Part shown: positions 16,225-24,883 of the stretch, piece after piece
How positions within the stretch are numbered: the stretch's first letter is position 1
How the letters are laid out: each line of letters starts with the position of its first letter
Assembly (NCBI GenBank): GCA_031548675.1
Contig: JAVBQU010000169.1
Span: forward strand, 1-27,904
DNA length: 27,904 nucleotides
DNA from: JAVBQU01 sp031548675
GTDB lineage: Bacteria > Bacteroidota > Bacteroidia > Bacteroidales > P3
Reading direction: 5' to 3'
Translations under genes and position numbers: made by a program
The notes under the pieces: model-generated
Databases searched by the model: none
Told to the model about the DNA's origin: nothing
What the model saw: only the letters and a program-made list of their open reading frames with translations

Positions 16225-17679
16225 CTAGAAAGAAGCCTTTTTAGCCCTGCGGCTAATCATCCACATTCCCAAGAAAGTAATAAGCCCGTTGATTAAAAGC
16301 AACTCAAAATCAAACTGGTATCCCCAAAACAATACTTTAGAATAATGATCCAAGAAAAAGCATATTACAGGTGCTAATACACATACTATAGGAGTCCATC
16401 TATCTCTTACCGGACGTTTTAAAATCAGCCCGAAGGCAAACAACCCCAACAGCGGACCATAAGTTAAGCTGGCAATTTTAAATAGTATTTGTATTAAGTG
16501 GTCGTTTTTATACTGCTTATAAAAAATAATGATGGCAGCCAATAGCACCGCAAAGCCCAAGTGTACCAAATATCTTTTGCGGGTTTTGCTTTGTTCGTCC
16601 AAATCTTTACGTTCATGGAGACGCAAAAAATCTATTGTAAAAGCAGTAGTTAATGAAGTTAAAGCTCCATCAGCACTAGGATATAATGCAGAAATAAGTC
16701 CTATAATAAAAACCATGCCTGCAAAAGCCCCTAAATGATTAATAGCGATAAACGGAAACAGATTATCGCCTGTAGCATCAATGCCTACCTGATTTTTATA
16801 TAAATACAAAACAGCACCCAATAATAAAAAGATAAAGTTAACCACAATTAGGATTACACTAAACGAAAGCATGTTTTTTTGGGCTGCACGAAGGTTTTTA
16901 CAACTCAGGTTTTTCTGCATCATTTCCTGATCCAAACCAGTCATACAGATTGTAATAAACATACCCCCTAAAAGCTGCTTCCACCAGCATAAGGGACTTT
17001 TAGAATCCGTAAAAATAACTTGGGAATATTTGCTATCCGACACCGCAGAAAGCATATCCATAAATCCAAAATTCATTTTCTGGGCAATTAAAACAATGGA
17101 TATGATGAGAGATAAAAGCATAAAAGTAGTTTGCAGCGAATCAGTCCATATAATGGTTTTTATTCCTCCCTTAAAAGTGTAAAGCAATATCAGAATAATA
17201 AATATCCCAACCGTTAAGGCAAAAGGAATATGCCAATAATCAAATACCAAATACTGCAAAACATTAATTACCAAAAACATTCGCAACGAAGCGCCCAATG
17301 TACGCGAAAGCAGAAAGAAGAAAGAACCTGTTTTATGGGAATATGCCCCAAAACGTCCGCCTAAGTAGGTATAAATAGTAGTCAGATTTAATCGATAATA
17401 CAAAGGCAGAAGTACAAAAGCCACAACCATATAGCCTATCAGGTAGCCAAAAACCAACATCAAATAGGCAAAGCTCCTCTCTCCTACCCAGCCCGGAACA
17501 CTCATAAAAGTAACCCCCGAAAGCGAAGCTCCAATCATGCCATAAGCTACTACAAACCAAGGCGATTTGCGGTTTCCTACAAAAAATGACTGGCTATTGG
17601 CATTTTTTGCTGTAATTCTTGTTATTACAAATAAAAGTATTGTATAAGATACAAAAGCAATAAGTATTAAATAATGCAT
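16225..17679 (-). CDS. Sodium:solute symporter (SSS family)
   Basis: The 484-residue integral membrane protein has about thirteen hydrophobic segments and the LeuT-like fold pattern of SSS transporters. It begins with an N-terminal helix, then SQSFFVGNRKSPWFVVAYGMIGASLSGVTFMSVPG, the conserved region that includes part of the sodium site. Further landmarks are GGIKTIIWTDSLQTTFML and GLISALYPSADGALTSLTTAF. These match the family branch carrying sugars, sialic acid or other organic solutes, but the substrate is not readable. It lies 60 bases after purN on the same strand and is the third gene of a probable GH35-purN-symporter unit. The neighbouring beta-galactosidase makes a sugar substrate possible (inference). 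Confidence 0.92.
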   Translation of the reverse strand: MHYLILIAFVSYTILLFVITRITAKNANSQSFFVGNRKSPWFVVAYGMIGASLSGVTFMSVPGWVGERSFAYLMLVFGYLIGYMVVAFVLLPLYYRLNLTTIYTYLGGRFGAYSHKTGSFFFLLSRTLGASLRMFLVINVLQYLVFDYWHIPFALTVGIFIILILLYTFKGGIKTIIWTDSLQTTFMLLSLIISIVLIAQKMNFGFMDMLSAVSDSKYSQVIFTDSKSPLCWWKQLLGGMFITICMTGLDQEMMQKNLSCKNLRAAQKNMLSFSVILIVVNFIFLLLGAVLYLYKNQVGIDATGDNLFPFIAINHLGAFAGMVFIIGLISALYPSADGALTSLTTAFTIDFLRLHERKDLDEQSKTRKRYLVHLGFAVLLAAIIIFYKQYKNDHLIQILFKIASLTYGPLLGLFAFGLILKRPVRDRWTPIVCVLAPVICFFLDHYSKVLFWGYQFDFELLLINGLITFLGMWMISRRAKKASF

Positions 17680-17739
17680 TATGGAGTTTCTTTACGCCTA
17701 AAATTTATGTTTTAGTTTAGATATTTGCACAACAGTATT

Positions 17740-18309
17740 TTATTCCTTATCAATCAATTGCTCTATAATCTTAGGAAAGTGTTCATATTCCAGTTGATGG
17801 ATTTTTTCTGCCAGCATTTCAGGTGTATCATTCGGATCGACTCTGCAATGGGCTTGAAAAATAAGCTCTCCTTCATCATATTTTTCATTTACATAATGAA
17901 TGGTAATACCGCTTTGTGCTTCGCTGGCAGCTACAACAGCCTCATGTACTTTCATTCCATACATGCCTTTTCCTCCATATTTAGGCAGCAATGCCGGATG
18001 TATATTTACAATATGATTGGGATAATTTTGCAATAAATCGATGGGAACCATCCATAGAAAACCTGCCAGGATAATCCAGTCTATCTGCTCTTTCTGCAAA
18101 ATTTCCAATACCTTTCCGGTTTCATAGAAATCCGACCGATTGCAATATATGCAGGGAACATTTAACCGTTTAGCTCTTTCTATTACAAAAGCATCCTGCT
18201 TATTGGTAATAATCAAAGAAATACGAATACGGGCATGAGAAGCAAAATATTCAATAATACGCTGTGCATTAGAACCGCTTCCTGAAGCAAAAACAGCCAG
18301 TTTAATCAT
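17740..18309 (-). CDS. purN: Phosphoribosylglycinamide formyltransferase PurN
   Basis: PurN transfers a formyl group from 10-formyltetrahydrofolate to GAR in purine synthesis. The 189-residue protein has the N-terminal nucleotide loop FASGSGSNAQRI (GAR phosphate binding). The catalytic residues are Asn102 and His104 in VNIHPALLPKYGGKGMYG and Asp145 in KYDEGEL, matching Asn106, His108 and Asp144 of the E. coli enzyme. The KYGGKGMYG form is usual in Bacteroidota. Its start is only 4 bases past the stop of the GH35 gene, so the two are very probably translated from one mRNA. A purine gene behind a secreted beta-galactosidase is an unexpected pairing. Confidence 0.97.
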   Translation of the reverse strand: MIKLAVFASGSGSNAQRIIEYFASHARIRISLIITNKQDAFVIERAKRLNVPCIYCNRSDFYETGKVLEILQKEQIDWIILAGFLWMVPIDLLQNYPNHIVNIHPALLPKYGGKGMYGMKVHEAVVAASEAQSGITIHYVNEKYDEGELIFQAHCRVDPNDTPEMLAEKIHQLEYEHFPKIIEQLIDKE

Positions 18310-18313
18310 AAAA

Positions 18314-20176
18314 TCAGGGCTTTAATTGTTCCAAAACAGGTGTTTTAACAGCATGAACTTCTGTTTTTTGCACATCATTAAGCTGTTCAAAAATTTGAAT
18401 ATCGTTTGTACCTGCTTTGAGCCAGCATCCCGGAACATAAAGTGTCTGCTGAGGTCCTATTTTCCAATAACGTCCCAAATGATGTCCGTTTACAAAAACA
18501 ATCCCTTTACCCCATTGGCTCATATCCAAAAAGGTATCTCCGGTTTTAGCAAGTTTAAAAGTTCCCGTGTATATTACAGGACAACCGGTTTTATTAGCCT
18601 GTGGTTCTTGAGCTATATTCATTTGCGTTTGGAAAGGGAATTGGTACATTTCCCAATCTCCCGAAATTTCGAAATCGCCAATAGTAACCGGTTGAATAAT
18701 CCCGTTGGTATTTTCTGTACTTTTTGCTCCGTAATTAATGCGTCCCATATTTTCCACCAAAATATCTAAAGTTGAGTTGAACGGGATATTAATTTCCATA
18801 TCGTACTTTTTATTAATACGGTTCAACTCTCCTACTTTCTTACCATTGACATATATGGTTGCATAATCTCTTAATCCCTTAATGCTTAATTTTCCGCTAA
18901 TAGGTTGTGTAAATCGCTTGGAATACAACACATAACCATGTCCCTGATTGAGTTCTTCAAACGAAAGAGGATTGTTGGCTACAATCGGTTTCATATTCTT
19001 TTTTAAAGATAAAAAATCGGCAGATTTTGAAAGCGAAATGCGGGGTATATCTATTACAGGAATTTGAGCCGGAATTTCGGGTACAGGATAATTTACATGC
19101 TTTTTCATCAAATCGCGAAAAGCCATGTATTTAGGACTTGCCCAGCCTGCTTCGGTAATAGGAGCATCGTAATCATAGCTTGTAATATCAGGCTGGATAT
19201 CAAATTCATCATTGTAATTAGCTCCGGATGTAAAAGCAAAATTAGTACCTCCATGAGCCATGTAAAAATTAAAACTTACATCATTTTGGAAATATTTTTC
19301 CATTTGGTCGGTAATACTTTTCGCTTCTACTTTTACAAATTTTTCGCCCCAATGGTCGAGCCAGCCGGGATAAAATTCTGCCACCATGTAAGGACCTTTG
19401 CCTCCATTATATTGATTCACTACTTTTTTCAGATTCTCTAGGTTATTTTCGCCATTGGCTGTAGGCAAAACTCCGTCAATCGTGCCACCTTCGAAAAGCC
19501 AAGACCCATCGGAAGTGAAAAAAGGCACATCAAAGCCCGCTTTTTTGAGCATCTCGAAAATAGTATGGCTGTAAGCCCTATGCTCTGCTAAGGGAATATC
19601 CTTACGTTGGGCAACATATGAACCAAACTCATTTTCGGCTTGTATCATAATAACAGGTCCGCCATGTGTAATTTGCAAATCCTTTACCTGTTCAGCCAGT
19701 TTTTTAATATATACATTGCATGAATCTAAGAACGGCTGGTTTTTTCCACGAATTACCAAATCCTTATTCTTTTGCAGCCACCAAGGATAGCCTCCAAATT
19801 CCCATTCGGCACAAGTGTAAGGTCCCGGACGAAGAATTACCATTAAGCCTTCTTCTCCTGCTGTCTTGATAAAAGAAACCAAATCACGGTTCTCTGTTTT
19901 GAAATCCCAAACTCCCGGAGCTGTATTATGATAATTCCAAAATACGTAAGTAGTTACAGCATTTAATCCCATTGCTTTAAGCATTTGAAAACGGTGACGC
20001 CAGTATTCTTTAGGCACACGCGGATAATGTACCTCTCCTGAATAAATTTTAATGGGTTTGGAATCATAATAAAAATCTCCATTTTTGATTTCAAAAGTAT
20101 GCTTGGGTTGTGCCTCTGATGTAAAAACAGCCCCCAGCATTAAAACTGCTACAATAAAATAATGGTACACTTTCAT
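18314..20176 (-). CDS. GH35 beta-galactosidase, secreted
   Basis: GH35 enzymes remove terminal beta-linked galactose. The 620-residue protein has a signal peptide (1-22, TSEAQ), then the TIM barrel (about 25-350). Its landmarks are YSGEVHYPRVPKEYWRHR, YVFWNYHN, RPGPYTCAEWEFGGYPWWL and the acid/base Glu183 in MIQAENEFGSY. The nucleophile is Glu267 in MVAEFYPGWLDHWGE. Two beta-sandwich domains follow, with YVNGKKVGELNR and the C-terminal WGKGIVFVNGHHLGRYWKIG, which is typical of the family. No T9SS domain or lipobox is seen, so a periplasmic location is likely. It is the first gene of a probable GH35-purN-symporter unit. The likely targets are galactose ends of glycans; this is inferred. Confidence 0.96.
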   Translation of the reverse strand: MKVYHYFIVAVLMLGAVFTSEAQPKHTFEIKNGDFYYDSKPIKIYSGEVHYPRVPKEYWRHRFQMLKAMGLNAVTTYVFWNYHNTAPGVWDFKTENRDLVSFIKTAGEEGLMVILRPGPYTCAEWEFGGYPWWLQKNKDLVIRGKNQPFLDSCNVYIKKLAEQVKDLQITHGGPVIMIQAENEFGSYVAQRKDIPLAEHRAYSHTIFEMLKKAGFDVPFFTSDGSWLFEGGTIDGVLPTANGENNLENLKKVVNQYNGGKGPYMVAEFYPGWLDHWGEKFVKVEAKSITDQMEKYFQNDVSFNFYMAHGGTNFAFTSGANYNDEFDIQPDITSYDYDAPITEAGWASPKYMAFRDLMKKHVNYPVPEIPAQIPVIDIPRISLSKSADFLSLKKNMKPIVANNPLSFEELNQGHGYVLYSKRFTQPISGKLSIKGLRDYATIYVNGKKVGELNRINKKYDMEINIPFNSTLDILVENMGRINYGAKSTENTNGIIQPVTIGDFEISGDWEMYQFPFQTQMNIAQEPQANKTGCPVIYTGTFKLAKTGDTFLDMSQWGKGIVFVNGHHLGRYWKIGPQQTLYVPGCWLKAGTNDIQIFEQLNDVQKTEVHAVKTPVLEQLKP

Positions 20177-20259
20177 ATTTTTATATCGATTTTAGGTAAA
20201 TAATATTCATGTTTATGGATATAAATAGAAGAAAACTATCTATATCTTGAAATAAATGT

Positions 20260-20267
20260 CAAATTTA
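20260..20267 (-). promoter_or_regulatory. Possible -7 box (TAAATTTG) for the GH35 gene
   Basis: On the minus strand TAAATTTG matches the -7 consensus about 83 bases before the GH35 ATG. There is no TTG at exactly 20 bases upstream. The rest of the 189-base gap (20177-20365) is AT-rich without a strong hairpin. Confidence 0.4.
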
Positions 20268-20365
20268 CAAATTCATTTTGACAATTTTGTGTTTTAATAG
20301 AAATGTGTTGATAGTTTGTGAATAAACTTATACTACAAAACAATGCTACTGATAATCCAAACCTA

Positions 20366-21574
20366 TTATTTTTCAAGTAGTTTTATTTCGCATTGCGCTT
20401 TCAGAAAATCTCTAATAAGATTCAAATGAGCTATATCTGCAGTTCGGAAAGAAAAATGCGTTGTTAAACTCAAAGAAGAAAGAGCATCTTGTCCGAAATA
20501 ATACAATACAAATTCTTTCAAATTTTCCTCATCGGAATGAATATTAGAAAGCAGATGCCCATGCTTTAGAAATTGCATTATCCGTAACCCGTCTACTTTT
20601 TCATGGCAGGCTTTTATAAATTTTTCTTGTGATGAAAAGTTTTTCCGCAATGGAGACCACAAATCTGTAGTTTTAAAAATAGCTTCTAAAAAATGGATAA
20701 ACGTACATTGCACATCTTCCTTATAAAGAGCTGGAAGATGATTATAAAAAAACGCTGCTTCTTCAAAATCAGCATAGCTATAAATAGGATAACTTTTCCA
20801 ATTATGCTCCCTGCCTTTTATCATGGCGGGTCCAGTGCCTACCGGAACACGGTCGGAATAACGGGCTGCCGGATATACTTTTTCGGTATTATATGAAAAG
20901 CATTTACCAACCTTAACCAACTGCTGTACAAAATAGAAATCTTCGCCACTCAATTTAGGAACCATGCCCTTAATTTTTCTATATGCCCAAACAGGAACCG
21001 CAATAGCCGACCCCAAAGCCGAAAAAGCATAAGGACTGCCTATCCGCAACATATTCAGCAGATAATATCGTAAATAGATTTCATATCGCAAAATAGCCCT
21101 GTTACAAGTTTCATCTCCTGTTAGTTTATGATAATAGGGATTACATAAAACAGTTATGGAAGGATGATTTGCAAAAATAGTATATACCGATTCAAAATAT
21201 TTCGGACTAAACGCCGTATCGGCATCCATGCTTAGTATGATATCGTGAGGGCTTGCTATTTCATTGATATAATCCATACAGGTTTTGCGCGCCCACCCTA
21301 CTCCGTGTTTTTTTCCACTCCATCCTTTTCCCTGCGAAGACCGATCTATTACATGTACAGGGAAATCTTTTATCTGCTCTAAAAAATAAATGCTTTCTGC
21401 ATTATTTATACATTTATCTTTTTGCAGGTCATCATTCCACCAACTATCCATCTGGTTTACACATGCTACCAATGTAAAATTACGAAAAGTCTGCTGCCTG
21501 ATACATTGCATCAATGCATCGAGGTTTTCTCTTTCGTTCAAAACAGGTAAAGCTACATATATTCTTCCAGACAT
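20366..21574 (-). CDS. Glycosyltransferase family 2 protein, soluble
   Basis: The 402-residue protein starts with the GT2 nucleotide-sugar fold: RIYVALPVLNERENLDALMQ, then the acidic DxD motif SMDADTAF (Asp117, Asp119), which binds the metal and UDP-sugar. The middle has a GSAIAVP stretch and LSGEDFYFVQQL, where Glu-Asp is the likely catalytic ED motif. The last 130 residues are a helical extension with no match I can name. No transmembrane segments are seen, so it acts in the cytoplasm or at the membrane face. It is isolated: no other glycan assembly genes are next to it. The RRM gene upstream ends in a strong terminator 20 bases before it, so it needs its own promoter, which I could not identify. 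The product is unknown. Confidence 0.88.
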   Translation of the reverse strand: MSGRIYVALPVLNERENLDALMQCIRQQTFRNFTLVACVNQMDSWWNDDLQKDKCINNAESIYFLEQIKDFPVHVIDRSSQGKGWSGKKHGVGWARKTCMDYINEIASPHDIILSMDADTAFSPKYFESVYTIFANHPSITVLCNPYYHKLTGDETCNRAILRYEIYLRYYLLNMLRIGSPYAFSALGSAIAVPVWAYRKIKGMVPKLSGEDFYFVQQLVKVGKCFSYNTEKVYPAARYSDRVPVGTGPAMIKGREHNWKSYPIYSYADFEEAAFFYNHLPALYKEDVQCTFIHFLEAIFKTTDLWSPLRKNFSSQEKFIKACHEKVDGLRIMQFLKHGHLLSNIHSDEENLKEFVLYYFGQDALSSLSLTTHFSFRTADIAHLNLIRDFLKAQCEIKLLEK

Positions 21575-21593
21575 AAGGGTTCGGAATTAACGG

Positions 21594-21633
21594 AATAAAA
21601 AGAAAGGCTTCATCTTATGGATGAAACCCTTCT
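21594..21633 (-). terminator. Rho-independent terminator of the RRM gene
   Basis: On the minus strand a 14-bp stem, AGAAGGGTTTCATC with GATGAAGCCTTTCT (two G-T pairs), closes a five-base CATAA loop and is followed directly by TTTTATT. It starts 24 bases after the RRM stop. This is the clearest intrinsic terminator in the window. Confidence 0.88.
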
Positions 21634-21656
21634 CAAATCTTACAAGGTGTAAAAAT

Positions 21657-21905
21657 TTATTCACCTTTAGGTTTTGATTCAGAAACAGAAATAGGTCTTC
21701 CACCGAAATCTGCTCCATTCAATTGTTCGATAGCTTGTGCTGCCTCATTATCATTAGGCATTTCAACAAAACCAAATCCTCTCGAACGACGAGTTTCTTT
21801 GTCTGTAATAATTCTGGCAGACGCAACCTCTCCATGACTTTCAAAAAGTTGTCTTAAATCATCATGAGTAGTTCTAAAACTCAAATTTGCAACAAAAATG
21901 TTCAT
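21657..21905 (-). CDS. Small RRM-type RNA-binding protein
   Basis: The 82-residue protein is a single RNA recognition motif. RNP2 is NIFVANLSF (2-10) and RNP1 is SRGFGFVEM (about 42-50), with both aromatic positions kept (Phe-Gly-Phe). The tail after the last strand is short (SESKPKGE). Single-RRM proteins of this kind are abundant in Bacteroidota; members studied in Bacteroides bind single-stranded RNA and affect polysaccharide-use genes. It is monocistronic, with a promoter at 22039-22070, a leader of about 125 bases and a strong terminator. The long AT-rich leader suggests control at the RNA level, possibly autoregulation or cold response, which is inference. Confidence 0.96.
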   Translation of the reverse strand: MNIFVANLSFRTTHDDLRQLFESHGEVASARIITDKETRRSRGFGFVEMPNDNEAAQAIEQLNGADFGGRPISVSESKPKGE

Positions 21906-22038
21906 AAAAAAATAAAGAATTAATTGATAAAATATTTTACGAAAACTTGAAAAATCCTTTAAAACCTTTTATGAACACCAAAGTAGACAATTTAGTGATG
22001 CTAAAACATTTCTGTAAATCTTTCAAAATTCTGCTTGG

Positions 22039-22070
22039 CAAAGATATATATTAATTTCTATATAAACCAA
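22039..22070 (-). promoter_or_regulatory. Bacteroidetes-type promoter for the RRM gene
   Basis: On the minus strand TTG (22070-22068), 21 bases, then TATCTTTG (22046-22039) fits the -33/-7 consensus. The start of transcription would be near 22032, which implies a leader of roughly 125 bases. Confidence 0.65.
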
Positions 22071-22196
22071 GAAAAACTTTATAACATTATATGAATCTGC
22101 ATATTCAACCTTGAATTAATTTGCATTCTTCAAAATCTTTTCAAGGTAATTATGCTTTAAAATCAAATACCACTTCTGTATTTCGTTTTTAATTAA

Positions 22197-22204
22197 TAAC
22201 TTTG
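22197..22204 (+). promoter_or_regulatory. Possible -7 box (TAACTTTG) for the type A T9SS gene
   Basis: TAACTTTG matches the -7 consensus and lies 31 bases before ATG 22236. The -33 region is only a weak TTCTG. Confidence 0.5.
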
Positions 22205-22235
22205 TTCAATTGTAAATACTTAATACAGAAATCTT

Positions 22236-24080
22236 ATGTATAGAAAATTACTTACATTTATTTTAGGAATAACAACTATTGCTGCCATGGCTCAAAATGC
22301 CAAACAGCAAAAATTTAGCTTTCCTTTACAAAAAATATTCATTGCAGATTCGTCTTCAATTGATTGGTTTGCTAATGTTATGAACCTTGAACCTATTGAA
22401 GGTAATAGTATTTATCGTAAAGCCATGGCAGAAGTAAAAGCTGAGGTTGAAAAACGATTTCCCGTACAAAACAGCCGTTTTATTAAAAAGAATATTCAGG
22501 CTGCTGAACCTTTTACCATAAATAAACAATATCAAGCCAATCCGTTTTCAGGAGGAAGTCCGTTAGATAATACTTTGGCTGTTTCTAACGATGGCACGCT
22601 TATTTCGGGTTCTAACACGCTTATGTGTTTTTTCGATACACAAAAAGATAGTTTGCTAAAAACGATTTCGCTAACTACTATTACTGAAGGCATGCCGCTA
22701 TCTTCTCATCAATACGACCCTAAATTACTTTATGATCATGAAAAAGACCGGTTTATTATGGTATTTTTAGCCGGTTCCGATACCGTCAATACGGCTATAG
22801 TAGTAGGTTTTTCTCAAACCAAAGACCCCATGGGTAAATGGAATTTTTATGCCATTGATGGAAATCCTCTGCATGATGGAAGCTGGTTTGATTATCCTGC
22901 ATTGTGCTACACCAAAGATGAATTATTCATTACCGGAAATCTTCTAAAACAAGGCGGTACATGGCAGACTTCTTTTAAGCAGAGTATTATATGGCAGGTA
23001 GATAAAGCAAAAGGTTATCAAGGAGATACTTTACAAACTAAATTATGGTACGATATCGGATTTAAAGACAATCCTTTACGCAATATTTGTCCGGTACAAG
23101 GGGTAAGTACTTTACAAGATGAAACCATCTATTTATTATCTAACCGCAACTTTGATATTCAAAACGATACTACTTTTTTAATTCAGGTTAACGGTAAACT
23201 TAACACAGGCAGTGCTTCTTTAAATGTAAAACCGGCTCGTGCCGACAAGGCTTACGGCATGCCGCCCAATGCTCCTCAAAAAGCAGCGTTTACCAATACT
23301 TTAGCTACCAACGATGCCCGTGTTTTAGGTGCTATTTTGCAAAATAACAAAATCCAATTTGTGGCAAATTCTATTGATACTGTAATCGGAAAGTCTGCTG
23401 TTTACTTCGGCATGATGCAGAATATGTCGTCTCCATCGGTAAAAGCCCAAATTATCAGCGATACGGCTTATTATTTCGGCTATCCGAATATTGCATCTAC
23501 TGCTACCCGAAATGATGATGATCAGGTAATTATAGGTTTTGAATATTCTGATTATAACAATGCAAATGCAGGCTATGGCGGTATTTTTTATGGCAATGGA
23601 CAGTGTTCCGATTATACCATCATTAAAAAGGGTAAAAACATTATTGATGTAACATGGGGCAACGAGCGATGGGGCGATTATACGGGTATACAGCGTAAGC
23701 ATAATGAACCGGGAACAGTATGGTGCTGCGGAACATACGGCGACTCAACCAAAAAAAATTCAACTTGGGTTGCCAGTGTATACAGCCCTTATCCCAGCTC
23801 TATCTCGCATAGAGAAAAAAGTATTCCTACTACCCGAATCTATCCCAATCCGGCTACCGAAAGGGTTTATATCGATTTTGAAGCAGAAAAACCGGCTCTT
23901 ACCCAAGTAAATATTTTTGATATTCATGGAAGATTCATTGCTCAAATTGTTAATCAAAGTGTAAAGAAAGGGAAAAATCAATTATCATTTGCGACGCAGC
24001 CTTTAGCAGCCGGAACTTATATTGTACAGATTGTTATCGGAAACAAAATCTATGCTTCGCATAAAATCATTGTTAATTAA
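22236..24080 (+). CDS. Secreted protein of unknown function with type A T9SS sorting domain
   Basis: The 614-residue protein has a signal peptide (1-19, TTIAAMAQ). Residues 90-500 are rich in beta strands with repeated blocks such as LAVSNDGTLISGSNTLMCFF, LLYDHEKDRFIMVFL and CYTKDELFITGN, which suggests a beta-propeller; I do not recognise a catalytic motif. The last 80 residues, from about 535 (TRIYPNPATERVYIDF) to IYASHKIIVN at the end, are a type A T9SS C-terminal domain. That domain directs export across the outer membrane and usually removal by the sortase PorU with attachment to lipopolysaccharide. It stands alone on the plus strand with a probable promoter; the MBL gene follows after 34 bases. 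Confidence 0.9.
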   Translation: MYRKLLTFILGITTIAAMAQNAKQQKFSFPLQKIFIADSSSIDWFANVMNLEPIEGNSIYRKAMAEVKAEVEKRFPVQNSRFIKKNIQAAEPFTINKQYQANPFSGGSPLDNTLAVSNDGTLISGSNTLMCFFDTQKDSLLKTISLTTITEGMPLSSHQYDPKLLYDHEKDRFIMVFLAGSDTVNTAIVVGFSQTKDPMGKWNFYAIDGNPLHDGSWFDYPALCYTKDELFITGNLLKQGGTWQTSFKQSIIWQVDKAKGYQGDTLQTKLWYDIGFKDNPLRNICPVQGVSTLQDETIYLLSNRNFDIQNDTTFLIQVNGKLNTGSASLNVKPARADKAYGMPPNAPQKAAFTNTLATNDARVLGAILQNNKIQFVANSIDTVIGKSAVYFGMMQNMSSPSVKAQIISDTAYYFGYPNIASTATRNDDDQVIIGFEYSDYNNANAGYGGIFYGNGQCSDYTIIKKGKNIIDVTWGNERWGDYTGIQRKHNEPGTVWCCGTYGDSTKKNSTWVASVYSPYPSSISHREKSIPTTRIYPNPATERVYIDFEAEKPALTQVNIFDIHGRFIAQIVNQSVKKGKNQLSFATQPLAAGTYIVQIVIGNKIYASHKIIVN

Positions 24081-24114
24081 GAAGATTCCATAACATGATA
24101 AAATATTTCGCTCT

Positions 24115-24882
24115 ATGATGCAGATTACATTTTTAGGAACAGGAACTTCGCAAGGAATACCTGTCATTGGGTGTGAATGTAATGTCTGCAAATCAACCGC
24201 ATTAGAAAATAAAAGATTGCGTTCATCTGTTCTTATCTCATTAAATGCCTTTAATATCCTAATTGATTCCGGTCCTGATTTTAGAGCTCAAATGCTGGCT
24301 GAAAATATCACACGTCTTCATGCCATATTGCTAACTCATGCCCACAAAGACCATATCGGAGGATTGGACGATGTACGGGCATTCAACCATTTGATGCAAA
24401 AGCCTATGGATATTTATGCAAAAAATGATGTTATTTCAGCCCTAAAACGGGAATATCCTTATGCTTTTGAAACATGTAAATATCCGGGAGCTCCCGAATT
24501 TAAGGTTCATGAAATCGAAAATCAAATTTTTGATGTAGAAAATATTAAGGTTACCCCTATTGAGGTTATGCATTGGAATTTGAAAATACTAGGATTCCGC
24601 ATCTATGATTTTGCATATATTACGGATGCCAACGCCATTGCAGATAAGGAAAAAGAAAAAATAAAGGGATTGGAAGTACTTGTTATCAATGCCCTGCGAA
24701 AAGAAAAGCATATTTCGCATTTCAACTTGGAGGAAGCATTGGATTTGATAAAGGAATTAAAGCCGCAAAAAGCCTACCTTACGCATATCGGACATCAAAT
24801 GGGGGAACATGATGTTATTCAAAAACTGCTCCCCAAAAATGTATTTATTGCTTATGATGGTTTAAAGATAGATATTTTATAA
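24115..24882 (+). CDS. Metallo-beta-lactamase-fold hydrolase, PhnP-like
   Basis: The 255-residue protein begins ITFLGTGTSQGIPVIGCEC and has the metal motif THAHKDHIGG (His75, His77, Asp79, His80). Further ligand positions include His152-type EVMHWN, a YITDAN strand and the C-terminal AYLTHIGHQ. An N-terminal CxCxxC (Cys20, Cys22, Cys25) matches the structural zinc site of E. coli PhnP, a phosphoribosyl cyclic phosphodiesterase. In Bacteroidota this gene often occurs outside phosphonate operons, and none of the phn genes is here, so the substrate may be another cyclic phosphate. It probably shares the transcript of the T9SS gene 34 bases upstream. It converges on the ApbE gene with one base between stops. 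Confidence 0.9.
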   Translation: MMQITFLGTGTSQGIPVIGCECNVCKSTALENKRLRSSVLISLNAFNILIDSGPDFRAQMLAENITRLHAILLTHAHKDHIGGLDDVRAFNHLMQKPMDIYAKNDVISALKREYPYAFETCKYPGAPEFKVHEIENQIFDVENIKVTPIEVMHWNLKILGFRIYDFAYITDANAIADKEKEKIKGLEVLVINALRKEKHISHFNLEEALDLIKELKPQKAYLTHIGHQMGEHDVIQKLLPKNVFIAYDGLKIDIL

Positions 24883-24883
24883 T

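Larger units (their letters stand above)
21906..22235. other. Divergent intergenic region between the RRM and type A T9SS genes
   Basis: This 330-base AT-rich gap contains no gene that I can support. It holds the promoter and long leader of the RRM gene (22039-22070 and 21906 to about 22032, minus strand) and a -7-like box for the plus-strand gene (22197-22204). The stretch 22071-22170 shows no clear motif or strong hairpin. Confidence 0.7.
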
